From Acidobacteriaceae bacterium (GTDB lineage Bacteria > Acidobacteriota > Terriglobia > Terriglobales > Acidobacteriaceae), in assembly GCA_025361625.1 (NCBI GenBank), contig JANYKL010000078.1, forward strand, positions 18,874 through 82,873: a stretch of DNA of 64,000 bases, read 5' to 3'. Positions 45,946-55,265 of the stretch are shown piece after piece. Position 1 is the stretch's first letter; every line of letters starts with the position of its first letter. The notes beneath the pieces are model-generated. The model had not been told where the DNA came from. It did no database searches and was given only the letters and a program-made list of their open reading frames with translations. A program made the position numbers and the translations under genes.

Positions 45946-46602
45946 ATGTCCTCAACCTCTCCCAACGATGCTTATGAACGCCAGCGACAGGAAATGGTGC
46001 GGCTGCACCTCGCCGGCGGTGGCATTCACGATGTTCTTGTATTGAATGCCATGCGCCTTGTGCCGCGCCATGAATTCGTTCCTGAGAGTGCCCGGCAAGC
46101 ATCGTACGAAGATCGCTCACTTCCGATCGGTGAAGGGCAGACAATCTCGCAGCCCTACATGGTCGCGTTGATGCTTGAGCATTTGGCTTTGCGGCGCACC
46201 GATCGCGTTCTCGAAGTTGGCACCGGATTGGGTTATGTAACAGCGTTGCTTTCCACGCTCTGTGGCGAAATTTATTCCGTGGAACGGATCCCGGAGCTCG
46301 CCGCAGCCGCGCAACAGACTCTACAACGCCTGCATTATCTCAACGTGAAAATTAAAACCGGCGACGGGCGCATGGGTTGGAGCGAGCACGCTCCTTTCGA
46401 AGCAATTCTAGTTTCCGCCGCCACTCCCGAAATCCCCCCCGATCTCTTTGCGCAACTCCGCGAAGGAGGGCGAATGGTTTTGCCAATCGGCCCTCCATCC
46501 GAGCAAACCCTGCAATTGGTTCGCAAAATCGGTGGCCGCCTCGAGGTTAAAGTCTTCGACCACTGCCGCTTCGTGCCTCTGATCGAGGGTCCGGCTGGCT
46601 AG
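45946..46602 (+). CDS. pcm: protein-L-isoaspartate O-methyltransferase
   Basis: VPRHEFVPESARQASYEDRSLPIGEGQTISQPYMVALMLEHLALRRTDRVLEVGTGLGYVTALLS. Confidence 0.95.
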   Translation: MSSTSPNDAYERQRQEMVRLHLAGGGIHDVLVLNAMRLVPRHEFVPESARQASYEDRSLPIGEGQTISQPYMVALMLEHLALRRTDRVLEVGTGLGYVTALLSTLCGEIYSVERIPELAAAAQQTLQRLHYLNVKIKTGDGRMGWSEHAPFEAILVSAATPEIPPDLFAQLREGGRMVLPIGPPSEQTLQLVRKIGGRLEVKVFDHCRFVPLIEGPAG

Positions 46603-46896
46603 CTGTGCTTCCCGTAAACAAAAACTCTCAGTGAAAAGCCGCGCATGTTCGCCCTCCAGCGCCCTGCTACAAAGGCGCCAAGGTCACCACCATGGGCTGG
46701 GCCCATGACCGTAGGTCCCCGCGAGTTCGGCGGAATTCTCAATTAATGTAATCAGCCCGGTTACGCCAGTCACCGCGCGACGACCGTCGGCTTGACGCAA
46801 AAGGAAATCCGCGCAGACATCGTACAAGAGAGTTAGGCGCCGGAAGAGATAACTACATCTGCATGATAGGTGATGGCGAAGAGCGCGGGAAAACCA

Positions 46897-47993
46897 TTAC
46901 ACCGTTACCGTTTTCGGTGCACATGCGGCTCGAGGGGGCGTGCTCGCGGACGACTGCTGCCGGAAGAACTGATGGAGAAGCGCTGGCAGGCCGAGGCTCA
47001 ATACGGTGAGTATTGCCACGAAGAGTTGGAGTCGGGGCGAAGAAGTCTTAAGGAGATTAGCTTCGAAACGGGTGACAAGCAGGGAGAAGGCAAACACTTG
47101 CAACGAGTGGCCACCCAGCAGGTTCAGGAAACGGAAGAAGCGCAGCTTCATCGCCGCCAAGTCCACCGACCGCGGGATCCACCAGACGAGATATGCGAGG
47201 CAGGCCGCGTCGAGAAATCGGACCGGGTTGTGATTCGGATGCCCATCGAATCGAAATATCGGATTTATTCCCCAGAGCGTAAGTAAGTGGCGGTCCACCA
47301 TAAGCAGCACAGAGCCCACCACGCACGCCACCAGTAGAATCCGTGACTTGGCAACGCTGGCAGCTCGCGCGCCCGCGACGCGATAACCAATATATTGCCC
47401 GGCAACGAAGTAGGCCTGCCACGCGCATAGATTGAAACCCTCCCGGTCGAGGCCCGCTGCTATCGACCTTGCGTCTCCAAGTCCGAACTGCGCACCCGCC
47501 CACAGGCCCGCGCTGATCCCTCCGATGAGCCAAGCGCGCCCTTCCGTGAATTGCTGCAGGACGATGGGGCTGAATGCCAGAAATACGCAATACATCGGCA
47601 GAATTCTGTCGAAGCCGACTTGATTCCACAGTAAAGCCCCGTAGATGAATGTTTGCCAGGGGTGAACCGCCCGATGCCGGCGTAATAGGCACCCAGAATT
47701 CCCAGAACAAGCAGGCCCATGTGGGTCAGGTAGATCGTCCGGGTGCGATAGAAGATTTTGGTCACCATGGCGGAACTTCCGCTTCTCTGTCCTAGCGGAA
47801 GGTAAACCCAGGCGGAAACCAGTCCCGACAGAAAAATGAAGCCATCCGGAGACGAGGCATACCCGAAGGTGTACTCGGTGAAGCGTGCCAGGGGGTTGGG
47901 AAAATGCGCCAATGTCATCGCCACCAGGAAGTACCCGCGCAACGTATCGACGCGCCAATCCCGCCCCATATGCAACTCCATTGCAATCAGCAT
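46897..47993 (-). pseudogene. OpgC-like membrane acyltransferase split by an apparent frameshift near 47660
   Basis: N-part (frame of 47993): MGRDWRVDTLRGYFLVAMTLAHFPNPLARFTEYTFGYASSPDGFIFLSGLVSAWVYLPLG..; C-part (frame of 46897): PWQTFIYGALLWNQVGFDRILPMYCVFLAFSPIVLQ..; one extra C in ACCCC gives ..GIGRFTPWQTFIYGALLWNQ.. Confidence 0.8.
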
Positions 47994-48108
47994 GCCGCAG
48001 AAAGTGGCGAAAATCGGGACAAATCGCTCGTTTATTGGCTTGGGTACGCAAGATATTTCCTGCTCGGCACCCCCATTTCACTAACCACCTCTCAGTGGGC
48101 CTCTTGTT

Positions 48109-48176
48109 TTCCGATTTTCGTTTAATCAGATTGGCGATTTTCGTGGAATCTGGTTTTTAGGTTTTCTGTAATCTGA
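48109..48176. repeat. ~22-bp degenerate triplicate repeat in intergenic DNA
   Basis: ttccgattttcgtttaatcaga | ttggcgattttcgtggaatctgg | tttttaggttttctgtaatctga. Confidence 0.65.
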
Positions 48177-48354
48177 ACCTGCTTTCTGGCGTTTTGAATT
48201 TTGTCTAGCCTCGCCTGAGCCAAAATTCGAAGTAGATGCGAAGAATTTCAAATTCGACGCGATAGAGAGGCGAGCTGGCACCCTAGCCTTTCTCCCTGTA
48301 AAACGCGGCATCGAACCAGCCTCCTTCGATCTTGATTGGAGTCAGGGTTATCTC

Positions 48355-49242
48355 ATGCAGCTGTTTTACAATCGAGGCGTGTCGTTATTGCGGAATTTAA
48401 AAGTCACGCTTGAGATGATCAAGTGGGAGCACTCAATCTTTGCCCTCCCGTTTGCTTTATGCGGAGCGATGCTTGCCGCTGGAGGCTGGCCAGCCTGGCG
48501 TCAGATTGCATGGATCGTGCTTGCGATGGTCTCGGCCCGCTCCGCTGCCATGGCTTTTAACCGCCTGGCCGACGCCACCATCGATGCCGCGAATCCACGA
48601 ACCGCCACGCGAGCCTTGCCTGCCGGGCACCTAACTGCGGCCTTCGTTAGCGCATTCGTGCTTATCTCATGCTCGATTTTTGTTATCGCAGCCTGGCAGT
48701 TGAATCGAATGACTTTGATGCTATCGCCGGTCGCGCTCGCCGTAATTCTTCTGTACTCCTACACCAAACGTTTCACCAGGTGGTCGCATCTGGTTCTCGG
48801 ATTTGCGTTGGGGATTGCTCCTGCCGCCGCTTGGATCGCGGTTCGTGGACATCTCGATCCGCGCATCTTACTGCTGACCGCCGCCGTCATGTTCTGGGTC
48901 GCCGGCTTCGACGTCATGTATGCCTGTCAGGATTACGACTACGATCGGACCCACGAACTGCATTCTTTGCCGCGCTATTTGGGAATCAGGAATGCCCTGA
49001 TCCTCGCGCGATTGTTTCACCTGATCATGCTCGGCTTGCTGATCACACTGGTATTCACCTTTGGCCTGGGGAAACTCGCGTTAATCGGCGTGATGGCGGT
49101 CGCCGCGCTTTTGCTGTACGAACACACTCTCGTCCAGCACGATGATCTGACGCGCCTGAATGCAGCCTTTTTCACCATGAACGGCGTGATTTCCATTGTG
49201 TTCTTCGCTTTTATCGCCGCAGACCAACTTCTGCATTTGTAA
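48355..49242 (+). CDS. UbiA family prenyltransferase
   Basis: MIKWEHSIFALPFALCGAMLAAGGWP...ARSAAMAFNRLADATIDAANPRTATRALPAG...AGFDVMYACQDYDYDRTHELHSLPRYLG. Confidence 0.94.
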   Translation: MQLFYNRGVSLLRNLKVTLEMIKWEHSIFALPFALCGAMLAAGGWPAWRQIAWIVLAMVSARSAAMAFNRLADATIDAANPRTATRALPAGHLTAAFVSAFVLISCSIFVIAAWQLNRMTLMLSPVALAVILLYSYTKRFTRWSHLVLGFALGIAPAAAWIAVRGHLDPRILLLTAAVMFWVAGFDVMYACQDYDYDRTHELHSLPRYLGIRNALILARLFHLIMLGLLITLVFTFGLGKLALIGVMAVAALLLYEHTLVQHDDLTRLNAAFFTMNGVISIVFFAFIAADQLLHL

Positions 49243-49405
49243 CCGCAACCTCTTCTATCGGCGCTGGGACGGGGCCGAAATGCCCCGTTTTGCGGATCAA
49301 GGTATCCCAGGATTTCTGGTCGCGAATGTTGTGTTTCCTGACCCAAGCCGACGCCACAGCAAAGGGACAGCAAAGGCAGATAAGCAACAGAGTTGTCCTT
49401 CTCAT
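49211..49405 (-). CDS. candidate small secreted protein (64 aa)
   Basis: MRRTTLLLICLCCPFAVASAWVRKHNIRDQKSWDTLIRKTGHFG...; signal-peptide-like N-terminus; strong Shine-Dalgarno CAGGAGAGGAAAATG upstream. Confidence 0.45.
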   Translation of the reverse strand: MRRTTLLLICLCCPFAVASAWVRKHNIRDQKSWDTLIRKTGHFGPVPAPIEEVAVTNAEVGLRR

Positions 49406-49691
49406 TTTCCTCTCCTGATCAAAAGTTTTAAAACGCGTTGTGTTTCATGGGAAAGCTCTGGGGGAGGGATACAGGTGGCCTCAATACGAGGCCGCCCGAT
49501 TCGCGGCGAGCAGAACACGATTCCATTTTGGCGAATGCCCCGACTTATAGTTCGAGTCTTGGCTAAAGTCTTGATGCGATCTTGCCCCCCGTTCGCGATG
49601 TGTATATCGTGGCGGTGCGGACTGAATCCTCGCTACGTGGCGCGGAGAGTGGCGGGGATGGTTCACTTGAAGTGGCATCGAATAGGTTGTC

Positions 49692-50618
49692 ATGAATTTA
49701 AAAATAGTCGGCGTTGGCGAAGTACTTTGGGATTTGCTGCCGACCGGTCCAAAGCTGGGGGGCGCACCTGCAAATTTCGCCTACCATTCTCATGCGCTCG
49801 GAGCACACTCCTACGTGATCACTCGCGTGGGCGATGATGATCGAGGACGCGAAATCATCCGGCGCTTTCGCGAAATGGGGATACGGTCGGTCGCGATTCA
49901 GGTAGACGAAAAAGCTCCAACCGGAACCGCAACGGTCAAGTTATCCGGCGACGGACTCGCTCATTTCACTATCCAGGAGAATGCGGCCTGGGACTGTATG
50001 GAGGCCACGAACGAGGCGATTGGCCTGGCAGCCAGCGCCGACGCCATTTGTTTCGGCAGCCTAACGCAGCGCAGCGAAACTTCGCGACGCGCAGTTGAAC
50101 AAATTGTATCTGCTGCCGCGCGAAAGTCTCTTCGAGTGTTCGACATCAATCTCCGGCAACACTTTTATTCACGCGAGGTGATCGAGCGCTCGCTGCAATT
50201 AGCGAACGTGGTGAAGCTGAACGATGACGAACTTCCTACCGTCGCAGAGATGCTTGCCCTCGAAGGCTCGACGGAAAATCAACTCAAGAGCCTTGCGTCG
50301 CAATTTGATTTGCAATTGGTCGCGCTGACCCGTGGCCCGAACGGCAGCCTTCTGTATAGAAGGTTGACTGACGACGAAGGCAATTGGTCTGATTGCGCCT
50401 CAACGCCAGTGAAAGTTGTCGATACGGTTGGAGCCGGAGATTCATTTACCGCCGCCATGGTCTTGGGATTACTGCGAAAGATGAGCCTGGACGAAATCAA
50501 TTCAATTGCTAATCAGGTCGCCTGCTACGTGTGCTCGCAAGCAGGCGCAACCCCTGCATTGCCACCAGAATTTGCACATAAATTTGCCACGTTTTCGCGA
50601 AAGATTGATCCCGAATAA
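49692..50618 (+). CDS. PfkB-family carbohydrate kinase (fructokinase-like)
   Basis: VGVGEVLWDLLPTGPKLGGAPANFAYHSHALGAHSYVITRVGDDDRGREI...VDTVGAGDSFTAAMVLGLL. Confidence 0.92.
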   Translation: MNLKIVGVGEVLWDLLPTGPKLGGAPANFAYHSHALGAHSYVITRVGDDDRGREIIRRFREMGIRSVAIQVDEKAPTGTATVKLSGDGLAHFTIQENAAWDCMEATNEAIGLAASADAICFGSLTQRSETSRRAVEQIVSAAARKSLRVFDINLRQHFYSREVIERSLQLANVVKLNDDELPTVAEMLALEGSTENQLKSLASQFDLQLVALTRGPNGSLLYRRLTDDEGNWSDCASTPVKVVDTVGAGDSFTAAMVLGLLRKMSLDEINSIANQVACYVCSQAGATPALPPEFAHKFATFSRKIDPE

Positions 50619-50777
50619 GCTAAATAGTTGCCATCCCCCCCATGCTATAATTTCCTTTCGCCTGAACGTTTTACATCGAGGCTAATTCAGTGATTCCTCT
50701 GCGGGCGGACGCAAAATTTCGAGAATCTTCTCAACTTCTGTTCTCGTTGTGACAAAGAACGACACGAGGTAATTGCT

Positions 50778-51524
50778 ATGTCCGGGCATTCTAAATGGGC
50801 AACCATCAAACATAAAAAAGGCGCACTCGACGCCAAGCGTGGCAAAATCTTTACCCGCCTGATTAAGGAAATCGCGATGGCAGCGAAGTCCGGCGGCGAT
50901 CCGGATATGAATCCCCGCCTCCGTACCGCCATTCTCGCTGCTAAGGCTGAGAACATGCCGGCCGACAATATCAAGCGCGCCATCCAGCGCGGTACCGGCG
51001 AATTACCCGGGCTTACCTACGAAGAATTCACGCTCGAGGGTTACGGCCCGGGCGGAGTTGCGCTGCTTGCCGAGATTTCTACCGACAATCGGAACCGCAC
51101 CGTTAGTGAGATTCGTCACGCCTTCGGCAAAAACAATGGCAACATGGCTGAGGCCGGAGCTGTGTCATGGATGTTTAAGAAGAAGGGCGACATCGTCATT
51201 CCGAAGTCCGCTGCGAAAGAAGATGACTTGATGAATATCATCCTCGAGTCGGGCGGGGACGATTTGAAAGACGAAGGAGAGAACTGGGAAATTCTCACTG
51301 CTCCTAGCGCCTACGAAGGCGTGCTGGAAGCAGTGAAGAAAGCCGGCATCACTCCCGTTTCATCAAGCGTGAGCATGGTTCCCGATAATTACATAAAGCT
51401 TGAAGGGCACCAGGCTACACAGATGATTCGATTGCTCGAAGCGCTCGAAGATAACGATGACGTGCAAAACGTGCATGCAAATTTCGACATCGATCAGAAA
51501 CTTCTCGAAGAAGTTGCCGGATAA
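50778..51524 (+). CDS. yebC: YebC/PmpR family DNA-binding regulator
   Basis: [74 protein letters not shown]. Confidence 0.97.
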   Translation: MSGHSKWATIKHKKGALDAKRGKIFTRLIKEIAMAAKSGGDPDMNPRLRTAILAAKAENMPADNIKRAIQRGTGELPGLTYEEFTLEGYGPGGVALLAEISTDNRNRTVSEIRHAFGKNNGNMAEAGAVSWMFKKKGDIVIPKSAAKEDDLMNIILESGGDDLKDEGENWEILTAPSAYEGVLEAVKKAGITPVSSSVSMVPDNYIKLEGHQATQMIRLLEALEDNDDVQNVHANFDIDQKLLEEVAG

Positions 51525-51566
51525 AATCATCTACAAAATCCGACAAACAGTTTTTCGGATCTACGA

Positions 51567-51593
51567 GCCGCCCACTGAGGGGCGGCTTTTTTT
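51567..51593 (+). terminator. Rho-independent terminator after yebC
   Basis: GCCGCCC ACTGAG GGGCGGC TTTTTTT: 7-bp GC stem plus T7. Confidence 0.92.
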
Positions 51594-51780
51594 GAAGTCT
51601 TGCAATAAATTTATTGACGGTTTTTCGGGACGGCCAATGTAATGTCTTTTCAACACAGCTGTGGAAAAGTTTGTGGAAAATGCGGACCTCGCTTCCATAA
51701 ACCCATGCGAATCAGAAGTTTCAGCATTCTGCACTGACTAGGGTGCTTACTGTATTGATTGAGGCAAGGGATATCTCACG

Positions 51781-52554
51781 GTGAAACTTAGGCTTGATAA
51801 ATTGCTCGTGGAAAGAGGCCTTGCGCCATCGCGAGAGCGATCGCAGGCACTCATTCTAGCCGGAAAAGTTCTTGTCGACGAGCAAAAAATTGAGAAGGCG
51901 GGCGCCTCGGTAGACGCGGAGGCTGTCGTACGTTTGCTCGGAGAAGATCTTCGTTACGTCAGCCGCGGAGGTTTGAAATTGGAACGCGCCTTAGAACACT
52001 GGAAAATCGATCTCCACGAAAAAGTGTGTCTTGATGTCGGCGCTTCAACCGGCGGCTTCAGCGATTGCATGCTGCAACACGGCGCTAAGAAAGTCATAGC
52101 CGTGGACACAGGGTACGGACAACTCCACCTCAAATTGCGCGACGACTCGAGAGTTCGTCTGCTGGAAAAAACCAATGCAAGATATCTTCAGCTAACCAAT
52201 GTCAACGAGCCGATCGACTTTATCGCCATGGATGTCTCGTTTATTTCAGCGACCCTTGTCTTGCCGGCGGTGATCGCCGCAGCCTTCCCGGAGTCTCAGT
52301 CGCAGACGCAAGGTTGCGCCCGCGAGATCGTTGTCCTGGTTAAGCCGCAGTTTGAAGCGCGCAGGGAACTCGTAGGTAAAGGCGGCATAGTTCGCGACGA
52401 GTCGACGCAACGCGCGGCCGTAGCCAGGGTTGAAGCGGCTCTAACTCTGCTCGGCGCCAACGCAATAGAATGCATCGATTCTCCGATTCTTGGTGGTGAA
52501 GGCAATCGCGAATTTCTTTTACACGCGGGGTTTGCAACCCGCACCCCAGAATGA
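51781..52554 (+). CDS. tlyA: TlyA family rRNA methyltransferase/hemolysin-like (S4 domain)
   Basis: MKLRLDKLLVERGLAPSRERSQALILAGKVLVDEQKIEKAG...YVSRGGLKLERALEHW...CLDVGASTGGFSDCMLQHGAKKVIAVDTGYGQL; GTG start. Confidence 0.94.
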   Translation: MKLRLDKLLVERGLAPSRERSQALILAGKVLVDEQKIEKAGASVDAEAVVRLLGEDLRYVSRGGLKLERALEHWKIDLHEKVCLDVGASTGGFSDCMLQHGAKKVIAVDTGYGQLHLKLRDDSRVRLLEKTNARYLQLTNVNEPIDFIAMDVSFISATLVLPAVIAAAFPESQSQTQGCAREIVVLVKPQFEARRELVGKGGIVRDESTQRAAVARVEAALTLLGANAIECIDSPILGGEGNREFLLHAGFATRTPE

Positions 52555-52622
52555 TTGGGTACAATCGGAAGTCCACGCGCGAGGCGACACTTGTGCGTTG
52601 AAGCGACGCTGCCCAAAAAACA

Positions 52623-53507
52623 ATGGCCCCTGCCCTCGAAAGCTCACACGGCAAAAAAATCTTCGCTATCATCTCGAAGCCCGACCGTCCCGATCTGAGT
52701 GACGTTCTGCCGCAACTCCAGGAGTGGCTGGAACAGCGGAATTATGCGGTCATAATGGATGAAGAAAGCGCCATTTACTTTCCCGCTGCAAAGCTTGTTC
52801 CCCGCAGTCAGTTGGCCCAGCACTCTCCAGACATCGCACTGGTGCTCGGCGGTGATGGAACGTTGCTCTCTGCGACCCGCGCCGTAGCCGAGGTAGGCAC
52901 CTTAATCCTGGGAGTCAATCTCGGAACGCTAGGATTCATGACTGAGCTCGCCCTACCCGATTTGTATCCGGCTCTCGAAGCCATCGAAAAGAAAAGTTAC
53001 ATTGTCGATGTGCGCTCCATGCTGCGAGGCACGTTGCTTCGCGGGAACGAGACCGTCGCGAGCCACGCCGCGTTGAACGAAGTTGTGATCAGCAAAGGCG
53101 CGATCGCGCGATTGAATCACTTCGAATTATTTGTCGACTCAGAATTTATTTCCAGCTATCGCGCCGATGCGTTGATCGTCGCAACCCCCACCGGCTCGAC
53201 CGCGTATTCGTTGGGGGCTGGCGGACCAATCGTCAGCCCTGACGTTGATGCTCTCGTTCTGACTCCGGTATCTCCCCACGGGTTAACGCATCGTCCCGTG
53301 GTCGTGCAAGACACGGTTGAGATTTCGATTCGAGTCAATACCGGCAAAGAAGAAGCATTTCTCAGCTTTGACGGACAGGTAGGAATGCCGGTTCAAGATG
53401 GCGACGTTGTGCGATGCGTGAAGGCGGAGCACTCCGCCAGGCTTTTACGTTTCAAGAAAACATTCTTCGAAGTACTGGCCACCAAACTCAAATGGGGCGA
53501 GCGTTGA
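52623..53507 (+). CDS. nadK: NAD kinase
   Basis: DIALVLGGDGTLLSATRAVA...ILGVNLGTLGFMTEL...ADALIVATPTGSTAYSLGAGGPIVSPDVDALVLTPVSPHGLTHRPVVV. Confidence 0.96.
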   Translation: MAPALESSHGKKIFAIISKPDRPDLSDVLPQLQEWLEQRNYAVIMDEESAIYFPAAKLVPRSQLAQHSPDIALVLGGDGTLLSATRAVAEVGTLILGVNLGTLGFMTELALPDLYPALEAIEKKSYIVDVRSMLRGTLLRGNETVASHAALNEVVISKGAIARLNHFELFVDSEFISSYRADALIVATPTGSTAYSLGAGGPIVSPDVDALVLTPVSPHGLTHRPVVVQDTVEISIRVNTGKEEAFLSFDGQVGMPVQDGDVVRCVKAEHSARLLRFKKTFFEVLATKLKWGER

Positions 53508-53534
53508 GTCTCATCCTCGAGACAAGGAAAATTC

Positions 53535-55229
53535 ATGAAACGATGTCTAACTCTCTTGTTTTTCGTTGCGATTTCGTTAACAGCGTTTGGCCAACCTAAA
53601 CCGGCGGCGGACCTCATCATTCAGAATGCGCGTGTGTGGACTGTTGACGCTTCGCAACCCGAGGCCGAAGCCGTAGCGATTCTCGGCGAACGCATCGTTG
53701 CAGTGGGCTCGAGCCAGCAAATCCAGAGCTGGAAAGGGACGCATACTTACGTCGTGAATGCGGGCGGCAAGCGGCTGCTGCCTGGCTTTAATGACGCTCA
53801 CGTCCATTTCCTGGACGGGGGGTTACAACTCGACAGCGTTCAACTCAACGATGCAACCAACGCGCAGGAATTTGCTCGACGCATCCGCGAGCGCGCCGCA
53901 AAGACGGCTAAAGGCGAGTGGATGTTGAACGGCGATTGGGACGAGACCAAGTGGACTCCCGCTGAAATGCCGACCAAGGAGCTTATTGATTCATCGACCT
54001 CCGATATTCCCGTTGCCGTCAGCAGATATGACGGTCACATGGTGCTGGCGAATTCTGCCGCGTTGAAAATTGCAGGAATCACTGCGCAGACGCCGGACCC
54101 GGATGGCGGAGTCATCATGCGCGACAAAAACGGCAACCCTACCGGCGGCCTGAAAGATGCCGCGCAAGACATGTTATTTAAAGCTATCCCTGCTCTAAGT
54201 CATGATCCCCGCCGCCACGCGATAGAGCGTGCTCTCGAACACGCCGCTTCAGTGGGCGTGACCAGTGTTCAAAACATGAACCCCGACTATGCGGATATCG
54301 CGATTTACAACGAACTGCTCGATGAAGGGAAACTGACGACGCGCATTTATGCAGCTCCGCTGATCACGCAGGTCGACGATCAGGTGAAGATCGGCATCAA
54401 GCGCGCTTTTGGAAGCTCCTACCTACGCATCGGCGCGTTAAAAGCCTATGCCGATGGCTCGCTTGGTTCGGCGACAGCTTATTTTTTCGAACCCTTTTCT
54501 GACAAGCCGGGCAATCGCGGACTACTTTCGGACGAAATGCATCCTGTCTCGCTCATGCGCGATCGCATGATGCGGGGTGATGATGCGGGACTTCAACTCT
54601 GCACGCACGCCATCGGAGACGCTGGAATATCTGCGATCCTTGATATCTATTCGGAGATCGAAAAGCAGCACGGGGTTCGCGAACGTCGCTGGCGTATCGA
54701 GCACGCGCAGCACATGGCGGCCAAAGATTTTGATCGTTTTTCTAAGCTGAAGGTTATTGCCAGCGTGCAGCCTTATCACGCTATCGATGACGGCCGCTGG
54801 GCCGAGGGTAGAATCGGTCACGACCGCGCGTCTCGTACTTATGCCTTCCGGACTTTTCTCGACCACGGAGTTAGACTGGCGCTGGGTACCGATTGGAGCG
54901 TTGCTCCATTAAACCCCATGCTCACGCTTTACGCAGCAACTACACGAGCCACGCTCGATGGCAAGAACCCCGGCGGATGGTTCCCTGAGCAGAAGCTAAC
55001 CATTCAAGAGGCGATCGAGGCCTACACGATGGGATCGTCATACGCTGAGTTTCAAGAAAAAGAAAAAGGCTCGATTACGCCGGGAAAGCTCGCAGATATG
55101 GTCCTGCTGAGCGACGACGTGCTGAAAATCGACCCTGTAAAAATTCGCGACGTCAAAGTTCTCAAGACGTGGGTCGGAGGCAAGTTGATCTTCGACGCCG
55201 ATGTTTCGCGCCATTCCGCGTCTAACTAG
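53535..55229 (+). CDS. secreted amidohydrolase (YtcJ-like)
   Basis: Signal peptide; PGFNDAHVHFLDGGLQLDSVQL...HAIGDAGISAILDIYSEIEKQHGVRERRWRIEHAQHM...LGTDWSVAPLNPMLTLYAATTRAT. Confidence 0.92.
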   Translation: MKRCLTLLFFVAISLTAFGQPKPAADLIIQNARVWTVDASQPEAEAVAILGERIVAVGSSQQIQSWKGTHTYVVNAGGKRLLPGFNDAHVHFLDGGLQLDSVQLNDATNAQEFARRIRERAAKTAKGEWMLNGDWDETKWTPAEMPTKELIDSSTSDIPVAVSRYDGHMVLANSAALKIAGITAQTPDPDGGVIMRDKNGNPTGGLKDAAQDMLFKAIPALSHDPRRHAIERALEHAASVGVTSVQNMNPDYADIAIYNELLDEGKLTTRIYAAPLITQVDDQVKIGIKRAFGSSYLRIGALKAYADGSLGSATAYFFEPFSDKPGNRGLLSDEMHPVSLMRDRMMRGDDAGLQLCTHAIGDAGISAILDIYSEIEKQHGVRERRWRIEHAQHMAAKDFDRFSKLKVIASVQPYHAIDDGRWAEGRIGHDRASRTYAFRTFLDHGVRLALGTDWSVAPLNPMLTLYAATTRATLDGKNPGGWFPEQKLTIQEAIEAYTMGSSYAEFQEKEKGSITPGKLADMVLLSDDVLKIDPVKIRDVKVLKTWVGGKLIFDADVSRHSASN

Positions 55230-55265
55230 CCGGGCATCTAATTGGCCGAAATCTGACTAGCCGAT
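55218..55265. repeat. 3 x 16-bp tandem repeat spanning the amidohydrolase stop and reaching the next gene's ATG
   Basis: gcgtctaactagccgg | gcatctaattggccga | aatctgactagccgat; in-frame stops TAG, TAA, TGA. Confidence 0.88.

Noticed and set aside
46603-46896. Possible decayed gene (translation GYASHRATTVGLTQKEIRADIVQES*)
   Set aside because: A short protein-like stretch only; I could not assign a family or find a start or continuous frame.
46870-48084. Plus-strand ORFs (46870..47286, 47836..48084) and minus ORF 47057..47710
   Set aside because: They overlap the frameshifted OpgC-like gene in other frames; compositions are Arg/Pro-rich and not protein-like.
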